Below are positions 55,787 through 63,631 of a stretch of DNA of 64,000 nt, in pieces. The DNA lies in assembly GCF_001650875.1 (NCBI RefSeq), contig NZ_LXYI01000008.1:124266-188265 (forward strand), read 5' to 3'. The stretch comes from Sulfitobacter sp. EhC04. GTDB lineage: Bacteria; Pseudomonadota; Alphaproteobacteria; Rhodobacterales; Rhodobacteraceae. The first letter of the stretch is position 1, and every line of letters begins with the position of its first letter. A model generated the notes under the pieces. That model saw nothing but the letters and a program-made list of their open reading frames with translations. It did not search any database and was not told where the DNA came from. The position numbers and the translations under genes were made by a program.

Positions 55787-55815
55787 ATGTGGGAATAAAA
55801 CGTCGGGGTTTCAAG
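55787..55815 (-). promoter_or_regulatory. RpoH (sigma-32)-type promoter of hsp20
   Basis: On the minus strand CTTGAAA and CCCACAT are separated by about 15 bp, close to the sigma-32 consensus CTTGAA and CCCCAT. Transcription would start near 55780, giving a leader of about 95 nt. Confidence 0.7.
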
Positions 55816-55830
55816 TCCCCCGCAGGTAGC

Positions 55831-56646
55831 TCAGGGGCGCACGAATTTCGCGCCCGTGCTTGTGCTGCGTTGACCGGCCAAAATGCTTTTGCTGCCGCTG
55901 CCACTCACCGGGAACACGCCCTGTCCAGCAACCATTTGCGCCTGCAACAATGCCAGCGGCGTAGACAGCGCCGTCCCGAGGGAAACCGTTTCCCCCTCCA
56001 CTTCCGCCTTGGCCGACACCACGGAAACGACATGCGCCTCGCCGTTTTCAAGCGAAAAGATCGGCGCGCCGCTTGATCCGAAATCAACGGAGCAGGAGGT
56101 GACCAGAACGCCCTCTTGCTGCGCGATCACCTTGCAGACCTCTTGCAATGAGGGCGCTTCGGACCGGTCTTTGGCGTAACTGACAACGCCAACGGAATCG
56201 CCCGGTCTGGGGCGCGCGGCAGTGCCGAAGGGCTTGATCGTAGTGTTGTTGATCGGTCGCTGCAGTTCCAGCAGCGCCAGATCGTTGCGAACCCGATCCG
56301 AAGATACGACTCCGTCATAAATGTAATCGGGGTGAACCACCGCCCTGCGGATGTCCCGGTAGGCACCGGCGCGCCCGTTACGCCATCCGGCGAGAAAGCG
56401 CACCTTGCTGTGATCGACGCGCTGTTTCGTCTCGCGGTCAAACAGGCAATGGGCCGCGGTGAGCACAAGGCGTGGGGCGATCAGCGTGCCGGTGCAAAAC
56501 CCGATTCCGGCGATATCGAGCCGACCTACGGCCTCCCAGGCGGCCGCGTCGTCACCCGAATCCAGACGCTTGAGTCCGGCGTCCTGCGCAAAAGCCGCCG
56601 AGGTGGTGACGATCACCATCAGAGTAAATCCCAATAAGCGCTGCAC
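55831..56646 (-). CDS. secreted trypsin-like serine protease
   Basis: The 271-residue precursor has a signal peptide (MQRLLGFTLMVIVTTSAAFA). The S1 triad is visible: His in LVLTAAHC, Asp in RVRNDLALLEL and Ser in CSVDFGSSGAPIFS. The Ser loop reads GSSGAP instead of the usual GDSGGP. Four Cys could form two disulfides. It would act in the periplasm or outside. It lies upstream of hsp20 on the same strand but is separated from it by that gene's own promoter. Confidence 0.9.
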   Translation of the reverse strand: MQRLLGFTLMVIVTTSAAFAQDAGLKRLDSGDDAAAWEAVGRLDIAGIGFCTGTLIAPRLVLTAAHCLFDRETKQRVDHSKVRFLAGWRNGRAGAYRDIRRAVVHPDYIYDGVVSSDRVRNDLALLELQRPINNTTIKPFGTAARPRPGDSVGVVSYAKDRSEAPSLQEVCKVIAQQEGVLVTSCSVDFGSSGAPIFSLENGEAHVVSVVSAKAEVEGETVSLGTALSTPLALLQAQMVAGQGVFPVSGSGSKSILAGQRSTSTGAKFVRP

Positions 56647-56715
56647 GAAAATCCCCCAAGCAAAGTCGCTGCTGCCTTGTTATCGACAACTTGCGGCAAA
56701 AATTGGGCAACGCCT

Positions 56716-58086
56716 TTAACGCAACCGTGGAATTTCCGCCTCGGCAGGCAATTTTCCGCACAGGGCGGGCGGTTTTGGCCCCCCTGACGCCCAATCCAGC
56801 AGCTCCACTGTATGGACAACAGGAACCGACGCCGCAGACCCGATCTGCATCATGCAGCCGATGTTGCCTGCGGCGATGACGTCGGGTTGCTGCGCCTCCA
56901 GCGTGTGCACTTTCCGGGCCTTCAATTGCTTCGAAATTTCCGGCTGCATCAGGTTATACGTCCCTGCCGAACCGCAACACAGGTGTGGGTCCGCAGGCTC
57001 CACCACGGTGAATCCAGCAGCCTTCAACAGGTCCTTCGGATGGTTTTTGATTTGCTGGCCATGCTGCAGCGAACAGGCCGCGTGATAGGCCACGGTCAAA
57101 CCTGCTGCGGGCGGCTGATGATCGCTGCCGCGCGCCGCTGCCGCCGCCATCTGACCTGTGGCAAGCCCATCGGACAGGTCTGTCAAAACTTCGGATACAT
57201 CCTTTGTAATCGCGGAAACCCGCGCGGCATCTGCCGCCAGTGGATCGTTCCTGAACATATGGCCATAATCCTTGACCGTGGTGCCGCAGCCCGAGGTGTT
57301 GATCACGATGGCGTCCAGCCCGTCGTCGTCCATCTCGGCAGTCCATGCGCGAATGTTGCGCGCAGCCGATTCATGGCTTTCGTCGGTCTTTCCCATATGA
57401 TGGGTCAAGGCACCGCAGCAGCCCGCCCCCTGTGCCACGACAACCTCGCAGCCCATGCGGGTCAAAAGCCTGATCGTTGCGTCGTTGATATCGGTGTTCA
57501 ACGCCTTCTGCGCGCAGCCCGTCATCAGCGCCACCCGTCTCCTGCGGTCACCCTTGGCGGAAAACGTCTGGGGATCATCATTCCGGCTGACCGGAGGAAT
57601 GACCCTGGGCGCCATGTCCAGCATCGCCCGCAAACGCGCATCCGGCATCAGCCGGGCAAAGGGGCGTCCGATCTTTGCACCCAGCAAGGCCACCCGAAAC
57701 CGCATCGGATGGGGGAGGATACGCGCCAGCATCCAGCGCAAGGCACGATCACCCCAGGGCCGCCTGTAGTTCTGCTCGATATAGCTGCGGGCATGATCCA
57801 CCAAATGCATATAGTGGACCCCGGACGGACAGGTCGTCATACAGGCCAGACAGGACAGGCAGCGGTCGATATGTTTGACCGTCCTGGCATCCGGCACCCG
57901 TTCGTTCTCCAGCATGTCCTTGATTAGGTAGATACGGCCCCTGGGGCTGTCCAACTCGTCCCCCAGTAATTGGTAAGTCGGGCAGGTGGCGGTACAGAAC
58001 CCGCAATGCACGCAGGACCGCAGAATCTCATTGCTGCGCGCGACGTCGGGATCATTCAACTGGGCCGGGGTAAAGGTGGTCTGCAT
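56716..58086 (-). CDS. glcF: glycolate oxidase iron-sulfur subunit
   Basis: The 456-residue protein has two [4Fe-4S] motifs, CVHCGFCTATCP near residue 26 and CLSCLACMTTCP near residue 76, and two C-terminal cysteine-rich (CCG) domains with GAGCCGALTHHM and PHLCCGSAG. It passes electrons from the GlcD/GlcE flavoprotein to the quinone pool. The small membrane-protein gene ends 33 bp before its start. It is the last gene of the glc operon. Confidence 0.96.
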   Translation of the reverse strand: MQTTFTPAQLNDPDVARSNEILRSCVHCGFCTATCPTYQLLGDELDSPRGRIYLIKDMLENERVPDARTVKHIDRCLSCLACMTTCPSGVHYMHLVDHARSYIEQNYRRPWGDRALRWMLARILPHPMRFRVALLGAKIGRPFARLMPDARLRAMLDMAPRVIPPVSRNDDPQTFSAKGDRRRRVALMTGCAQKALNTDINDATIRLLTRMGCEVVVAQGAGCCGALTHHMGKTDESHESAARNIRAWTAEMDDDGLDAIVINTSGCGTTVKDYGHMFRNDPLAADAARVSAITKDVSEVLTDLSDGLATGQMAAAAARGSDHQPPAAGLTVAYHAACSLQHGQQIKNHPKDLLKAAGFTVVEPADPHLCCGSAGTYNLMQPEISKQLKARKVHTLEAQQPDVIAAGNIGCMMQIGSAASVPVVHTVELLDWASGGPKPPALCGKLPAEAEIPRLR

Positions 58087-58119
58087 GACTGCTCCGTTAA
58101 CTGTTATCTGACAACGGGC

Positions 58120-58488
58120 TCAGCCCACCAGCAACTGGGCGGAGGCCAGGCCGAACCAGGGCACGGTGGTCCCTCCTGCGCCCAGTATTCCGGTCCAGCG
58201 GTGCATCTGCAGTCCCGGCTCCGCCCGCCGGAATGCCTGCGCACCAAGGGCCAGCACGCCGATCCAGGCGAGCCACAGTGCCAGAATGCAGCCCACCGTC
58301 AGCATCACATCACTCCCCCATGGTCCTGCGAGGCCAAAGCGCAGCCCAAGTCCGAACAGGGCAAAGACTCCCGCGAAGACAGCCAGCGCATGCAGCCCAT
58401 GCCGCGACGGGGTCGGCTGCGTCAATGCCCGGAAGACCAACGGCCCGGCAACAAAGAACATCGTGAAAATTCCGATCAGGACTGTCAT
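58120..58488 (-). CDS. small membrane protein inside the glc operon, unknown
   Basis: The 122-residue protein is highly hydrophobic with about four helices (MTVLIGIFTMFFVAGPLVF at the start, a last helix ending GLASAQLLVG). I do not recognise a family. It overlaps glcE by 4 bp (ATGA) and precedes glcF by 33 bp, so it is translated with the glycolate oxidase subunits. It could anchor the complex to the membrane or move glycolate; neither is shown by sequence. Confidence 0.8.
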   Translation of the reverse strand: MTVLIGIFTMFFVAGPLVFRALTQPTPSRHGLHALAVFAGVFALFGLGLRFGLAGPWGSDVMLTVGCILALWLAWIGVLALGAQAFRRAEPGLQMHRWTGILGAGGTTVPWFGLASAQLLVG

Positions 58489-59594
58489 ACAGCCTCCATC
58501 ACTCCGGGGTTGAAGATGCCCTTTGGGTCAAACCGTGCGCGCAGTCCCGCTGACAACCGTGCCACGCCGGGCAATTCCGGTTGGAACCGGCCCAGCCGCG
58601 CCTTGGTCGCCTCGTCTGCGCGAACCAGGGTCGCATGGCCGCCAAACACCCCCAACCGACCGCGCAGGTCATGGCCCGGTGGCACCCGCAACCAGATCAG
58701 CCCGCCGGACCAGTCGAAGTAATGTGCCTCGGCCCCCGACCTTGCCGCCAGTTCCGGCCCCGCCGACGGCTTGCATGACACCCGCCAGACATCGCCCGAA
58801 ACACCGTGAAAGGCTTCGGCATCCCGCAATGCCACCCATTTCCGTGCCGAGGCGTCGGATTGCAGAACATGCACGTCGGTGCCGCCCAACAGGTCCTTCA
58901 ATCGCCCCATCCTGTAAGAAACCGAAGCTTCAAATCCTTCAAGCCGCAGATAGCTTTCCCCCGCGGCCGGATCATGGGCCGCTCCGGTGACCTCAAAGGG
59001 GCTGCCCATCGCGCGACACAACGCCGCCACGGCACGCATATCGTCAAGACCAGACAGCACCAGAGTTGCCTCGGTCTCGGGGCGGGGCAGCACTTTCAGC
59101 GACACCTCCGTCAGGACGCCCAGGGTGCCAAATGACCCCGCCATCAGCTTGACCAGATCATAGCCCGTGACATTCTTCATCACGCGTCCGCCATTCTTGA
59201 TCACCGCGCCCTGACCGTCGACAAATCGAACCCCAAGCAGGAAATCTCGCGCCGCCCCGACGGCCAGACGCCGTGGCCCGCCAACATTCGCCGCGAATAT
59301 CCCGCCGATCGTCGGTTCGCCTTTCGTCGCCAAGAGCCCCCTGTGGTCCATCGGCTCGAAGGCCAGCCGCTGGTTTTCCCTGGCGAGGGCCTGTTCGATC
59401 GCCGCGACAGGCGTCCCTCCCTGCGCAACCATCGTAAGCGCCCCCGGCTCATAAAGCGTGATCCCCGTGAGGCCCGCCACGCTCAGGACTTTGCCCGCTC
59501 CGGCCAGACCACGCGTGCCGCCACCGCATACCGACAGAGGTGCCTTGGCCCCGGCTATTGCCTCGCAGACTTCCGTTTCAGAACTGATCTTCAT
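58485..59594 (-). CDS. glcE: glycolate oxidase FAD-binding subunit GlcE
   Basis: The 369-residue protein carries an FAD_binding_4 domain with GGGTRGLAGAG near residue 22, then LLATKGEPTIGGIFAANVGG and NGGRVMKNVTGYDLVKLMAG. It forms the glycolate oxidase complex with GlcD and GlcF and converts glycolate to glyoxylate. An intergenic palindromic repeat overlaps its ribosome-binding region, and no clear Shine-Dalgarno is seen. It is 76 bp from glcD. Confidence 0.95.
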   Translation of the reverse strand: MKISSETEVCEAIAGAKAPLSVCGGGTRGLAGAGKVLSVAGLTGITLYEPGALTMVAQGGTPVAAIEQALARENQRLAFEPMDHRGLLATKGEPTIGGIFAANVGGPRRLAVGAARDFLLGVRFVDGQGAVIKNGGRVMKNVTGYDLVKLMAGSFGTLGVLTEVSLKVLPRPETEATLVLSGLDDMRAVAALCRAMGSPFEVTGAAHDPAAGESYLRLEGFEASVSYRMGRLKDLLGGTDVHVLQSDASARKWVALRDAEAFHGVSGDVWRVSCKPSAGPELAARSGAEAHYFDWSGGLIWLRVPPGHDLRGRLGVFGGHATLVRADEATKARLGRFQPELPGVARLSAGLRARFDPKGIFNPGVMEAV

Positions 59595-59643
59595 ATTCTT
59601 TTTGGCCTTAAATATTCCCGGGGGTTTGGGGGCAGCGCCCCCA
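59593..59643. repeat. intergenic Roseobacter-type palindromic repeat (second copy)
   Basis: The segment ATATTCTTTTTGGCCTTAAA runs into CCCGGGGGTTTGGGGGC and a GGGGGC/GCCCCC hairpin. It is related to 41984-42040. It fills the glcD-glcE spacer and touches the glcE start. Confidence 0.6.
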
Positions 59644-59670
59644 ACGGATCGCCGGGGTCACCCGGCGACT

Positions 59671-61119
59671 TCACTCGGCTGCCAGCATCACCGCGCGCCG
59701 CCGTTCAGACGCGTCCAGCGGGAACACCTTGGCCGGGTTCAACAGCCACGCCGGGTCGAACACATCCTTCACCGCCATCTGCGCCTCCAGATCCTCCGGC
59801 GCGTATTGAACATGCATAAGGTCCCGCTTCTCGATCCCAACGCCATGCTCACCTGTCAGGCATCCGCCGACCTCGACACAAAGCTTCAGAATCTCTGCCC
59901 CAAACGCCTCGCATAGCTCCAGATCGCCGGGCTTGTTGGCATCAAACAGGATCAGCGGATGCATGTTGCCATCCCCCGCATGAAAGACATTGCCGACCTT
60001 CAGGCCATATTCCGCACTCATCTCCTTGATTCTGCGCAAGACCATCGGCAAGGAAGAAACCGGAATCGTCCCGTCGAGACACATGTAGTCGTTGATCTGC
60101 CCCATCGCGCCAAAGGCGGACTTGCGACCCAGCCAGATCTTGGCCGATTCCTCCGCCGATTTGCTCTCGCGCAACTCAATCGGGTTATGCCGCTGCGCAA
60201 TCTCCTTGATCAACGAAAGCTGATGGTCGATTTCCGCGACCGATCCCTCGACCTCGACGATCAACAAGGCCTCGCACATCGGGTATCCCGCCTTTGCAAA
60301 AGCTTCTGTCGCCTCGATGCAGGGGCGGTCCATGAATTCGATCGCAACCGGCAACACACCCGCTTTGATGATGTCCGACACACAGGCCCCTGCCACCTCG
60401 TTGTCGTCAAATCCCATCAGGACAGGGCGCGCGCCCTCCGGCTTGGGCAGGATGCGCAGGGTCGCCTCGGTCACGACGCCCAGTTGACCTTCCGATCCGC
60501 AGATCAGCCCCAGCAGGTCAAGGCCCCCGGCATCCAGATGGCCCCCGCCGATTTCTACAATCTCGCCGTCCATCATCACCATGGTGACACCCAGCAGGTT
60601 GTTGGTTGTCACGCCGTATTTCAGGCAATGCGCCCCGCCTGAATTCATCGCGATGTTCCCGGCGATGGCACAGGCCAGCTGGCTTGACGGGTCCGGCGCG
60701 TAGAAAAACCCATCCGCCTCTACCGCACCCGTCACACTGAGATTGGTCCGCCCGGTCTGCACCCGTATCAGACGGTTGACGTAATCGGTTTCGATCACCT
60801 CGTTCATGCGGGCCACACCAAGGATCACGCAATCCGCCGTCGGCAAGGCGCCACCCGCCAGCGATGTCCCCGACCCGCGCGGCACCACAGGCACCCCCTC
60901 CGCATGGCAGATCCGCAGAATCGCGGCGACCTCTGCCGTGGTGGAGGGCAGCACCGCCACCATTGGCGGGCATCTGTAAGCGGTCAGCGCGTCACATTCA
61001 TAGGCGCGCGTCTCTCTTGGGTCGTCGATCACCGCGTCACTTGGCAAGACATCACGCAACCGCGCCACGATACGCGCCTTGCGCGCAAGGACCGAAGCAT
61101 CCGGGACCGGCATTTCCAT
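59671..61119 (-). CDS. glcD: glycolate oxidase subunit GlcD
   Basis: The 482-residue FAD-linked oxidase has the FAD loop VPRGSGTSLAGGALP near residue 85 and the C-terminal block NVFHAGDGNMHPLI with the catalytic His, then GEHGVGIEKRDLM. It is the catalytic subunit for glycolate (or D-lactate) oxidation. The ATG at 61119 is followed by a second ATG at 61113; GGAG precedes the first. A sigma-70-type promoter and an operator-like inverted repeat lie directly upstream. It is the first gene of the glc operon. Confidence 0.96.
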   Translation of the reverse strand: MEMPVPDASVLARKARIVARLRDVLPSDAVIDDPRETRAYECDALTAYRCPPMVAVLPSTTAEVAAILRICHAEGVPVVPRGSGTSLAGGALPTADCVILGVARMNEVIETDYVNRLIRVQTGRTNLSVTGAVEADGFFYAPDPSSQLACAIAGNIAMNSGGAHCLKYGVTTNNLLGVTMVMMDGEIVEIGGGHLDAGGLDLLGLICGSEGQLGVVTEATLRILPKPEGARPVLMGFDDNEVAGACVSDIIKAGVLPVAIEFMDRPCIEATEAFAKAGYPMCEALLIVEVEGSVAEIDHQLSLIKEIAQRHNPIELRESKSAEESAKIWLGRKSAFGAMGQINDYMCLDGTIPVSSLPMVLRRIKEMSAEYGLKVGNVFHAGDGNMHPLILFDANKPGDLELCEAFGAEILKLCVEVGGCLTGEHGVGIEKRDLMHVQYAPEDLEAQMAVKDVFDPAWLLNPAKVFPLDASERRRAVMLAAE

Positions 61120-61129
61120 CGCACTACTC

Positions 61130-61160
61130 CAATTTGGTAAAATAATATGACCAATTTACC
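61130..61160. promoter_or_regulatory. operator-like inverted repeat of the glc promoter
   Basis: TTTGGTAAAATAATATGACC contains TGGT and ACCA in inverted order with an 11-bp spacer, flanked by AAT and TTA pairs. It overlaps the -10 element of the glcD promoter. The TGGT/ACCA layout resembles FadR/GlcC-type GntR sites; no glcC gene is in the window. Confidence 0.5.
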
Positions 61161-61170
61161 GCTATGGCAA
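61142..61170 (-). promoter_or_regulatory. sigma-70-type promoter of glcD
   Basis: On the minus strand TTGCCA and TATTAT are separated by exactly 17 bp. Transcription would start near 61135, only about 15-20 nt before the glcD ATG. Confidence 0.7.
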
Positions 61171-61198
61171 TAGTATTCCAGTCGCGTATGAACAACCC

Positions 61199-61891
61199 AT
61201 GAATTGGATCGACCGCCTTGCCCTGTTTGACCCGCTGGATTTTTCAGCCGTGATGATCATCCTCTTGCTTTGGCTGCTTCTTGGGTGGCGCATTGAGAAC
61301 CCTGCCGCCACGCGGCCCTCGGTGTCCGTGCTGATGGCAGAGTATCGCCGCGAATGGATGCGCCAGATGATCACCCGCCAGCCCCGCATTTTCGATGCCC
61401 AGACCATCAGCACGCTCAGGCAGGGCTCTTCATTCCTCGCCTCCACTTGCGTGATCGCCATCGGCGGGACACTCGCGCTGATTGGCAATGCCGAACGTCT
61501 TGCCAGCGTGGCGAAAGACCTGACATTGGCGCATCAGCCCGTCTTTGTCTGGGAAATCAAACTGTTGCTTGTTGTTTTCTTCCTGGCGAACGCTTTTTTG
61601 AAGTTTATCTGGTCAAACCGGCTCTTCGGCTATTGTTCTGTCCTGATGGCGGCAGTGCCCAATGACGTAGCCGATCCCGATGCGCCCCGGATGGCCCACA
61701 AGGCCGCCGAAATAAACGTCTTTGCCGCGCGCAGCTTCAACCGTGGCCTGCGCTCCGTCTATTTCGGGCTTGCCAGCGTCGCCTGGCTGGGCGGTGCCGT
61801 GCTGTTGATCGGTGGTGCATTTGTGACACTATTTGTGATCTGGAGACGGGAATTTGCCTCCCACTCTCGGGGGATACTCTTGGAAAAGTAG
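61199..61891 (+). CDS. DUF599 membrane protein
   Basis: The 230-residue protein has about four membrane helices (near residues 15-30, 75-95, 120-140 and 190-215). LMAEYRREWMRQMITRQPRI after the first helix, QGSSFLASTCVIAIGG in the second and the FKFIWSNRLFGYCSVLMAAVP-like region match DUF599 proteins. The function is unknown. It is divergent from glcD with 79 bp between the starts and shares that promoter region. Confidence 0.88.
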   Translation: MNWIDRLALFDPLDFSAVMIILLLWLLLGWRIENPAATRPSVSVLMAEYRREWMRQMITRQPRIFDAQTISTLRQGSSFLASTCVIAIGGTLALIGNAERLASVAKDLTLAHQPVFVWEIKLLLVVFFLANAFLKFIWSNRLFGYCSVLMAAVPNDVADPDAPRMAHKAAEINVFAARSFNRGLRSVYFGLASVAWLGGAVLLIGGAFVTLFVIWRREFASHSRGILLEK

Positions 61892-61934
61892 ATATGCTAA
61901 ATATATAGCTTCCAGTTTTCCCTAGGTGAGTCCC

Positions 61935-62288
61935 ATGTTCAAGCGATCCATTCTGGCCATAGCTCTTGCCACGACGCCTGTGCTGGCGGACCCGCCGGTG
62001 ATACAGAACGTCAACATTAAGAAAACCGGCGACAGCTGGGACTTCGACGTGACCATCAAGCATACAGATACCGGCTGGGACGACTATGCCGATGGCTGGC
62101 GCATCCTGGATGGCGAGGGCAAGGAACTGGGCCTGCGCAATCTTGCACACCCCCATGTGAATGAGCAGCCTTTCACCCGCTCCCTTTCAGGGGTCAACAT
62201 CCCCGACGGGGTGACGGAAATCGGTATTCAGGCACGCGACACGGTCAACGGCTGGTCGCCCGATATCAAGCGCATCAAGCTGCGTTGA
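61935..62288 (+). CDS. secreted hypothetical protein
   Basis: The 117-residue precursor starts MFKRSILAIALATTPVLADP with a signal peptide of about 18 residues. The mature part is a small beta-rich domain (NVNIKKTGDSWDFDVTIKHT) with several Trp and Asp and no Cys. I do not recognise a family. AGGTGAG lies near the ATG at 61935; a GTG nine bases upstream is also possible. It follows the DUF599 gene by 43 bp and may be cotranscribed. Confidence 0.78.
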   Translation: MFKRSILAIALATTPVLADPPVIQNVNIKKTGDSWDFDVTIKHTDTGWDDYADGWRILDGEGKELGLRNLAHPHVNEQPFTRSLSGVNIPDGVTEIGIQARDTVNGWSPDIKRIKLR

Positions 62289-62339
62289 TCCGCGCTGTAA
62301 CCATGCGGCAGCCAGTCAGGGCCGCACGCAAAGTTCATC

Positions 62340-62377
62340 TGCCCATCAGTTTCGGTGATGCCCATCAGTTTCGGTGA
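62340..62377. repeat. 19-bp tandem duplication at the rlmH 3' end
   Basis: TGCCCATCAGTTTCGGTGA occurs twice in direct succession (62340-62358 and 62359-62377). The second copy contains the rlmH stop codon and the last codons; the first lies just downstream. Confidence 0.9.
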
Positions 62378-62835
62378 TACGGCCCGCCGGACAGGATGGA
62401 TGCGGCACGGTACAATTGTTCGGACAGCATCACCCGTACCAGCATATGCGGCCAGACCATTTTGCCGAAAGACAGCCCATGCAGCGCCTTGGCGCGCAGT
62501 TCGGGGTCTATCCCGTCAGCCCCGCCAATCACAAAGGCAAGATCACTGACCCCGCCATCGCGCCAGCCCGCCAGACGTTTTGCAAATTTCGGAGACGCCT
62601 CAACAGTGCCGCGCTCGTCCAGAATGCACAGGGTCGCCCCCTTCGGCAGGGCCTTTTCCAGCAGGACCGCCTCGGCAGACATGCCGCCGCCCTTGCGGTC
62701 ATCCACTTCGATTACCTGCGCCGGACCAAGGCCCAGCCCCCTGCCTGTCCGGTCGAACCGGGTCAGGTAGTCATCGACCAGATCCTTTTCGGGACCATTT
62801 CGCAGGCGCCCGACAGCACAGATATGTACGCGCAT
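62365..62835 (-). CDS. rlmH: 23S rRNA (pseudouridine(1915)-N3)-methyltransferase
   Basis: The 156-residue protein matches RlmH (SPOUT family) over its length: LCILDERGTVEASPKFA near residue 70, the SAM-knot FVIGGADGID near residue 100 and SFGKMVWPHMLVRVMLSEQ ending in PYHRN. It methylates pseudouridine 1915 of 23S rRNA. It lies 18 bp downstream of rsfS on the same strand, the usual pairing. A 19-bp tandem duplication spans its stop codon without changing the reading frame. Confidence 0.96.
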   Translation of the reverse strand: MRVHICAVGRLRNGPEKDLVDDYLTRFDRTGRGLGLGPAQVIEVDDRKGGGMSAEAVLLEKALPKGATLCILDERGTVEASPKFAKRLAGWRDGGVSDLAFVIGGADGIDPELRAKALHGLSFGKMVWPHMLVRVMLSEQLYRAASILSGGPYHRN

Positions 62836-62853
62836 GGCGCCGACCCGAAAAAA

Positions 62854-63246
62854 TCAGTTCTGCGCTGCGGTCTCGCCGCCCGCCATCCACATCTTCTCTA
62901 ACTGGTAGAAGTCGCGCACTTCGGGACGGAACACATGTACGATGACATCGCCTGTGTCGATCAGGACCCAATCCCCGATGTCCTTGCCTTCCATCTTCGG
63001 CGTGACACCAAATTCGTCCTTGATCTTCTGCGCGAGCTTTTCGGCAATCGACGACACCTGCCGCGTGGACCGACCAGAGCAGATCACCATGTGATCCCCA
63101 ATCGCCGTCTTCCCGCGCAGATCAATCTGTACGATGTCTTCGGCCTTGTCGTCTTGAAGAGAGTTGAGAACAGCGGCCAGCACAGCGTCGCTTGTGGCCA
63201 TATCAGCGGCAGCCGTCACGACAGCCGCCTGAGGTTTCGCAGCCAA
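62854..63246 (-). CDS. rsfS: ribosomal silencing factor RsfS
   Basis: The product (about 130 residues) has the RsfS core DKAEDIVQIDLRGKTAIGDH, then ICSGRSTRQVSSIAEKL and GDWVLIDTGDVIVHVF. It binds L14 and blocks subunit joining when nutrients are low. The start is ambiguous: TTG 63246 is used here, but a CTG at 63270 lies 8 bp after AAGGAGG and fits best; an ATG at 63201 has no ribosome site. A good ATG at 63275 is out of frame. rlmH follows after 18 bp. Confidence 0.92.
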   Translation of the reverse strand: MAAKPQAAVVTAAADMATSDAVLAAVLNSLQDDKAEDIVQIDLRGKTAIGDHMVICSGRSTRQVSSIAEKLAQKIKDEFGVTPKMEGKDIGDWVLIDTGDVIVHVFRPEVRDFYQLEKMWMAGGETAAQN

Positions 63247-63270
63247 AGCTGCGTTGGCTTGGGTTGACAG

Positions 63271-63631
63271 GACATTGTCCTCCTTTTCAATGCACCGTTT
63301 CCCCCGGTGCCGGGTAACCCCAAATTAGCAATCCGGGGGTGACAATTCAATGACAACCGGGATTTGTCGGCATTTACCAGCCTTCCCAGGTGATGCTGCT
63401 GCTTTCCTTGGCACCAGGTTTTTCAAGGCACCGCAGATATCCAGCACGAAACCACGCGCACCGCAGAAAGAAACCGACTGGTTGAAATCGCTGATTTCCG
63501 ATTTGGATGACGGGTTGCCAGCCCGCCCGCCGCATGCGCCCTTGCGCAGCACCCGGTCCGGTCGCATCCGCCAGCAGCTGTTGATCACCGCGATTCGGGC
63601 GGGAAAGGGTCTACACCGGTCGCATGACAAG
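63271..63631. other. region without a recognised gene
   Basis: About 360 bp upstream of rsfS and downstream of the mscS-type gene. It contains the AAGGAGG ribosome site for rsfS and no frame with convincing composition, start and family features. A short convergent frame pair is present but looks like chance. Confidence 0.55.
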
